From Gemmatimonadales bacterium (GTDB lineage: Bacteria; Gemmatimonadota; Gemmatimonadetes; Gemmatimonadales; GWC2-71-9): 7,505 nt of DNA. The position numbers were made by a program, and so were the translations under genes. Under the pieces are notes generated by a model, which worked only from the letters and a program-made list of their open reading frames with translations, had not been told where the DNA came from and made no database searches. The first letter of the stretch is position 1. Every line of letters begins with the position of its first letter. This document shows, one piece after another, positions 3,970-7,505 of the stretch. The DNA lies in NCBI GenBank assembly GCA_004525055.1, contig SPDF01000065.1, positions 1 to 7,505 on the forward strand. The letters are read 5' to 3'.

Positions 3970-5037
3970 ATGGCCGAGTCCCATCCACAATCGTTGCTCG
4001 ACGCACTTCGGCCCCGCCTGGCGGCGGTGGCGGAGCTCGACGCTGGCGCCCTCGAGGCGGAGCAGATCGCCGTGCTCGGTCGAAAGAGCGGCGCCCTGAC
4101 CGCGCTCCTGCGGTCGCTGGCGACGCTCCCGCCGGAAGAACGCAGGGCGGTGGGCGCGGCAGCCAACGAATTGCGCCAGGCGTTCGAGGCGGCGTTCGTG
4201 GCCCGGTCTGATGCATTGGTATCTGACGCCGCCACGGCGACCGTCGCTCAGCGCGACCTCACGATGCCCGGCCGCCGCCGCTGGGTCGGCGCGGAACACC
4301 CCGTCACCAAGGTCGTCGACGAGATCTGCGAGATCTTCCATGGGCTCGGGTTCAACCGCGCCGTCGGCCCCGAGGCCGAGACGGAGTGGATGAACTTCGG
4401 CGCGCTGAATTTCCCCGCCGATCACCCCGCGATGGATATGCACGACACCTTCTACCTCGACGTGGGGGGCGACGCCCGCCCCGGCGACGGGAAGGCGGTT
4501 CTCCTCCGCACACACACCTCGCCGGTGCAGATTCGCACGATGATGGAGGGGCCCCCGCCGTACCGCGTGGTGATTCCCGGGGTCGTCTATCGCAAGGACC
4601 CGTTCGATCCGTCGCACGCGCCGGTCTTCGCGCAGATCGAAGGACTTGCGGTGGATGAGGGAATCTCCTTCGTCGATCTCAAGGGCACGCTGTTGCACTT
4701 CGCACGACAGTTCTTCTCCACCAGTACCAAGGTGCGCTTCCGGCCGTCGTTCTTCCCCTTCACCGAGCCGTCCGCCGAAATGGACGTGTCGTGCGATCTC
4801 TGTGGCGGAAGCGGCTGTTCCGCCTGCAAGGGCACGGGCTGGATGGAAATCCTGGGCTGCGGCATGGTGCACCCCAAGGTGCTCGAGAATTGCGGCGTCG
4901 ACGCCGAGCGGTATACCGGATTCGCCTTCGGAATGGGGCCGCAACGGATCGCCATGCAGCGCTACGGCATTCCGGATATTCGCCTGCTCTACGAGGGCGA
5001 CATGCGCTTCCTCGACCAGATGGGCCGGGCCAGGTGA
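3970..5037 (+). CDS. pheS: Phenylalanyl-tRNA synthetase alpha subunit
   Basis: This 355-residue protein is the catalytic subunit of the alpha2-beta2 enzyme that charges tRNA-Phe. Residues 1-100 form the N-terminal coiled coil that contacts tRNA. The class II core follows: HPVTKVVDEICEIFHGLGF (110-128), motif 2 region LLRTHTSPVQIRTM (178-191) and PGVVYRKDPFDPSHAPVFAQIEG (203-225), FRPSFFPFTEPSAEMDV (257-273) and motif 3 GFAFGMGPQRIAMQRYGI (317-334). A319 in GFAFGMG corresponds to the E. coli Ala294 position that sets the size of the Phe pocket. An insertion before WMEILGCGMVHP carries four cysteines, C275, C278, C283 and C286 (CxxC-x4-CxxC), a probable zinc knuckle absent from E. coli PheS. 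ATG 3970 has only a weak GGA (3961-3963) upstream. pheT overlaps its end by 4 nt. Confidence 0.97.
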   Translation: MAESHPQSLLDALRPRLAAVAELDAGALEAEQIAVLGRKSGALTALLRSLATLPPEERRAVGAAANELRQAFEAAFVARSDALVSDAATATVAQRDLTMPGRRRWVGAEHPVTKVVDEICEIFHGLGFNRAVGPEAETEWMNFGALNFPADHPAMDMHDTFYLDVGGDARPGDGKAVLLRTHTSPVQIRTMMEGPPPYRVVIPGVVYRKDPFDPSHAPVFAQIEGLAVDEGISFVDLKGTLLHFARQFFSTSTKVRFRPSFFPFTEPSAEMDVSCDLCGGSGCSACKGTGWMEILGCGMVHPKVLENCGVDAERYTGFAFGMGPQRIAMQRYGIPDIRLLYEGDMRFLDQMGRAR

Positions 5038-7409
5038 ACGTCTCCCGTCGCTGGCTCGAGGCGTTTCTCCGCCGTCCCCTGGAGTCGGCGGATGTGGCGA
5101 GCCGGCTGGCCGCCCTCGGTGCCACGGTCGATGCCATCGAGGAACTCCATCCCGGACTCGGACAGGTGGTGGTCGCGGTGGTGCGCGAGGTGCGTCCCCA
5201 CCCGAATGCCGACCGGCTCCGGTTGTGTGATGTCGACGATGGCAGTGGGACCGCGTGGAACGTGGTCTGCGGCGCGCCGAATGTAACGGCCGGCAGCAAG
5301 TACCCCTTCGCGCCGGTCGGTGCGACGCTGCCGGGCGGGCTCACCCTCGAGAAACGAAAGATTCGCGGCGAAGTGTCCGAAGGGATGCTCTGCTCCGCGC
5401 GTGAACTCGGCCTGGGACAGGAACACGACGGCATTCTGGAACTGACAACGGAGGCTGCGCCGGGCACACCGTTCCTCGAGGTGTTTGATCTGGCCGACGA
5501 ACGGCTGGTCGTGGACGTCACGCCCAACCGGCCCGATCTGCTGGGGCACAAGGGCGTGGTGCGGGAACTGGCCTTCTCCTTTGGCACCACCTTCCGTCTT
5601 CCGGCTGTCCCCGGCTCGGATGGCCCGGCAATGCCCACACCGGTCCGCGCCGGCGCGGAGGCGACCACTGGGGGCGTGCGCGTCGCCATTGAGGACCCCA
5701 TCGGTTGCCCCCGGTTTCTTGGTGCTGTGATGCGTGGGGTGCGCGTCGGCGCCTCGCCCGAGTGGCTCCGCGCCCGGGTCGAGGCGGTTGGCATGCGGTC
5801 CATCAACAACATCGTGGACGCCACCAACTGCGTGATGTTCGAGCTCAACCAGCCGATGCATGCCTACGACGTGGCGCGTCTCAAGGGGCCGGCGGTCATC
5901 GCCCGGCGAGCGCGGGCGGGCGAGCGTCTGACGACGCTGGACGGAACCGACCGGGCGCTGGCCCCTTCGATGACCGTCATCGCCGATGCCGATGGTGCCA
6001 TCGGCGTGGCAGGGGTCATGGGCGGGGCGCACTCCGAGGTGTCTCCCGAGACGACCGATCTCTTTCTCGAGTGTGCGTACTTCGAGCCCCAGGGAGTCCG
6101 TGCCGCGCGGCGGCAACTGGGACTCAGCAGTGAGGCGAGCTACCGATTCGAGCGGGGCGTCGATCTGTGGAACGGGCCGGAGGTGCTGCGCCGCGCGGTC
6201 GAGATCATCCAGGCCACCGCCGGCGGGACGCTGGACGGCGAGCCGGTGGATCTCTTCCCGCAGGTCTCCCACCCACCGCGGATCTTCTTGCGTCCGTCGC
6301 GGGTGGCGCAGGTCCTCGGTGTGGAGGTGGCGTGGGATGCCATTGAGCGATATCTCGTCGCCATCGGTGCCACGGTCGTCTCGAAGCCGGAAGACGGCCG
6401 CATCGCCGTCGATGTGCCCGGATGGCGGCCCGATCTCGTCGCGGAAATCGATCTCGTCGAAGAGGTCGCCCGTCTCCACGGATACGACGACTTCCCGACC
6501 GAGCTTCGGCCGTTCCGCGTCGGCGACCTGCCGAACGCGCCTTCCGAAGGCATCGACGCCGCCATCCGGCGCGGGCTCGTGGCCGAGGGGCTCTACGAGG
6601 TGCAGACGCTCCCACTGGGACCGGAGGACGGTCCCGAGAGTGTCCGGTTGCTCAACCCCCTGTCCGCGGAGGAGGGCTTCATGCGGACCGCGCTGCTCCC
6701 CTCGCTGGTTCGCCAGGTGGAGGGCAACTGGGCAGCGCACACCAGAGACGTCCGGCTCTTCGAACTGGGCACGGTCTTCCTCCGGGGTGAGGCCGGGATG
6801 CCTCCGCGTGAGGAGCGACGGGTGGCAGGAGTCCTCACGGGTGCCAGGGAACCGGCCCATTGGAGCTCGGCAGGGAAGTCGCCCGACGTCGACCACTGGG
6901 ATCTCCGTGCTCTCTTCGAGGCGGCCGCCGCTCTGGCGTATCCCGCATCGATGGTGCAAGTTGAAGGGGGCGAGTGGGTTGCCTGTGCGCCGGGGGGCCG
7001 GATCGTGGGCCGGGCGCGGGCGCTCGAGGCCGACGCACCACCGTGGGCCGCGGCGGTCGTGGGGTTTGAAATCCTGGTCGATGCGATCCCCAGATCGACG
7101 CCCGCCTTCGTCGCCCTGCCGGTCAATCCGGCGGTGACGCGCGACCTCTCGCTGCTGGTCCCGGCGGGTGCGACGGCAGCGGATCTCGGTGAGGCGATCC
7201 GCTCGGCCGGCGGGCGCCTGCTCGAAGCGGTCGTGGTGCTCGACGAGTACCGCGGTTCGGGCGTGCCAGCTGGCCACCGCGGCCTCGCCTTCCGGCTTCG
7301 GTATCGGGCCCCAGACCGTACGTTGCGGGACAAGGAAGTGGACGCCTCAGTCACCAAGGTTCTCAAAGTCCTTCGGGAGCGGCATGGCATCGAACTACGA
7401 GCGTCCTGA
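5034..7409 (+). CDS. pheT: Phenylalanyl-tRNA synthetase beta subunit
   Basis: The 791-residue product matches the usual bacterial length (E. coli 795). Domains in order: N-terminal segment MNVSRRWLEAFL; EMAP-II-like tRNA-binding domain at about 40-150 (PHPNADRLRLC, NVVCGAPNV); B3/B4 editing domain at about 215-385 (INNIVDATNCVMFELNQPMHAYD, LECAYFEP, YRFERGVD), which hydrolyses mischarged Tyr-tRNA-Phe; B5 domain at about 412-487 (GWRPDLVAEIDLVEEVARLHGYD); a catalytic-like core without activity of its own at about 500-690; and the C-terminal ferredoxin-fold anticodon-binding domain at about 697-790 (PAVTRDLSLLVP). H276 and E346 appear to be the conserved editing-site positions. The GTG start at 5034 overlaps the pheS stop (GTGA), so translation is probably coupled, which suits 1:1 subunit assembly. 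A longer in-frame extension into pheS is not family sequence and was excluded. Confidence 0.96.
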   Translation: MNVSRRWLEAFLRRPLESADVASRLAALGATVDAIEELHPGLGQVVVAVVREVRPHPNADRLRLCDVDDGSGTAWNVVCGAPNVTAGSKYPFAPVGATLPGGLTLEKRKIRGEVSEGMLCSARELGLGQEHDGILELTTEAAPGTPFLEVFDLADERLVVDVTPNRPDLLGHKGVVRELAFSFGTTFRLPAVPGSDGPAMPTPVRAGAEATTGGVRVAIEDPIGCPRFLGAVMRGVRVGASPEWLRARVEAVGMRSINNIVDATNCVMFELNQPMHAYDVARLKGPAVIARRARAGERLTTLDGTDRALAPSMTVIADADGAIGVAGVMGGAHSEVSPETTDLFLECAYFEPQGVRAARRQLGLSSEASYRFERGVDLWNGPEVLRRAVEIIQATAGGTLDGEPVDLFPQVSHPPRIFLRPSRVAQVLGVEVAWDAIERYLVAIGATVVSKPEDGRIAVDVPGWRPDLVAEIDLVEEVARLHGYDDFPTELRPFRVGDLPNAPSEGIDAAIRRGLVAEGLYEVQTLPLGPEDGPESVRLLNPLSAEEGFMRTALLPSLVRQVEGNWAAHTRDVRLFELGTVFLRGEAGMPPREERRVAGVLTGAREPAHWSSAGKSPDVDHWDLRALFEAAAALAYPASMVQVEGGEWVACAPGGRIVGRARALEADAPPWAAAVVGFEILVDAIPRSTPAFVALPVNPAVTRDLSLLVPAGATAADLGEAIRSAGGRLLEAVVVLDEYRGSGVPAGHRGLAFRLRYRAPDRTLRDKEVDASVTKVLKVLRERHGIELRAS

Positions 7410-7505
7410 CCTCGCGGCACTTTCCGAGCTGGAGCAACTGCTCAAGCATCTCGGAGACGAGGTCGCGGGCTGGCGCCGTCGCACGCTCAAGGCCGAGGCC
7501 GAGCT
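7384..7505 (+). CDS. Small helical protein, 5' part only (possible division-associated coiled coil)
   Basis: The first 40 codons (MASNYERPDLAALSELEQLL...) run off the window end without a stop. The ATG at 7384 lies inside the end of pheT, overlapping it by 26 nt in another frame, and GGGAG (7375-7379) is a good ribosome binding site 4 nt upstream. Residues 11-41 are rich in Leu, Glu, Ala and Arg with hydrophobic residues near heptad spacing, so an amphipathic helix or coiled coil is likely. I do not recognise the family. In many bacteria genes of the ZapA/ZapB type follow pheT, so a division-associated coiled-coil protein is possible, but this is context only. Confidence 0.65.
   Translation, partial: MASNYERPDLAALSELEQLLKHLGDEVAGWRRRTLKAEAE

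Noticed and set aside
3917..3973. A leader peptide for Phe-dependent attenuation of pheS
   Set aside because: The frame from ATG 3917 has a single Phe codon and no ribosome binding site, and the hairpin before it lacks a U tract, unlike known Phe attenuators.
4791..5033. An 81-codon N-terminal extension of PheT reaching into pheS
   Set aside because: The extension is out-of-frame pheS sequence. The GTG at 5034 begins MNVSRRWLEAFL, the standard PheT N-terminus, and gives the normal length.
4989..7277. A 762-codon open frame on the minus strand opposite pheT
   Set aside because: It mirrors pheT in GC-rich DNA, where stops are rare in antisense frames. Its translation is Arg/His/Gly/Pro-rich with no recognisable motif, while pheT has every family domain.
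1..7505. Search for CRISPR arrays, insertion sequences, tRNA or rRNA genes and phage genes
   Set aside because: No regularly spaced repeats, transposase or integrase motifs, tRNA-like clover leaf or rRNA signatures were seen. The only notable repeats are the terminal hairpin and the octamer array.

Overview
The window is a GC-rich bacterial chromosomal segment in which every gene reads on the + strand. It holds two gene groups. The first (about 1-2548) is a redox-sensor unit: the NAD(H)-responsive repressor rex, a DEDDh 3'-5' exonuclease gene that starts on the base after the rex stop, and a metallo-beta-lactamase-fold hydrolase. The second (2545-7505) is the conserved translation cluster infC-rpmI-rplT-pheS-pheT (IF3, bL35, bL20 and both subunits of phenylalanyl-tRNA synthetase), followed by the start of a small helical protein cut by the window edge. 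The high GC content, the presence of Rex, this gene order and GC-rich octamer repeats would fit Gemmatimonadota or a similar GC-rich phylum. That is an inference from general features and no 16S gene is present.

Region by region: bases 1-105 form a near-perfect giant hairpin (51-bp arms, 3-nt loop) that begins exactly at the window edge. Its right arm runs into a textbook Rex operator (105-122), and a plausible sigma70-type promoter (TTGACG-N17-TAGCTT) lies in that arm, so Rex very probably represses its own gene and the coupled exonuclease gene. A short spacer (1564-1642) carries six copies of an 8-bp repeat before the metallo-hydrolase, which has no visible Shine-Dalgarno sequence.

The strongest regulatory region lies between 2545 and 2738. 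A good promoter (TTGACA-N17-TAGACT, its -35 box overlapping the hydrolase stop codon) is followed by a leader of roughly 140-160 nt with several small hairpins. The leader ends in a strong intrinsic terminator (8-bp stem plus a 13-nt U-rich tract), then GGAGG and a CTG codon that is the best start of infC. This is the layout of an attenuated, autoregulated ribosomal-protein leader combined with the non-canonical infC start typical of IF3 self-control. The transcript then carries the initiation factor, two 50S proteins and, after a second hairpin (3902-3934), pheST. pheS and pheT overlap by 4 nt, and the last, partial gene overlaps pheT by 26 nt.

No mobile element, CRISPR array, tRNA or rRNA gene was seen. 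The best candidates for something undescribed are the infC leader/attenuator, the rex-exonuclease coupling and, if it is not an assembly artefact, the giant hairpin next to the Rex operator.
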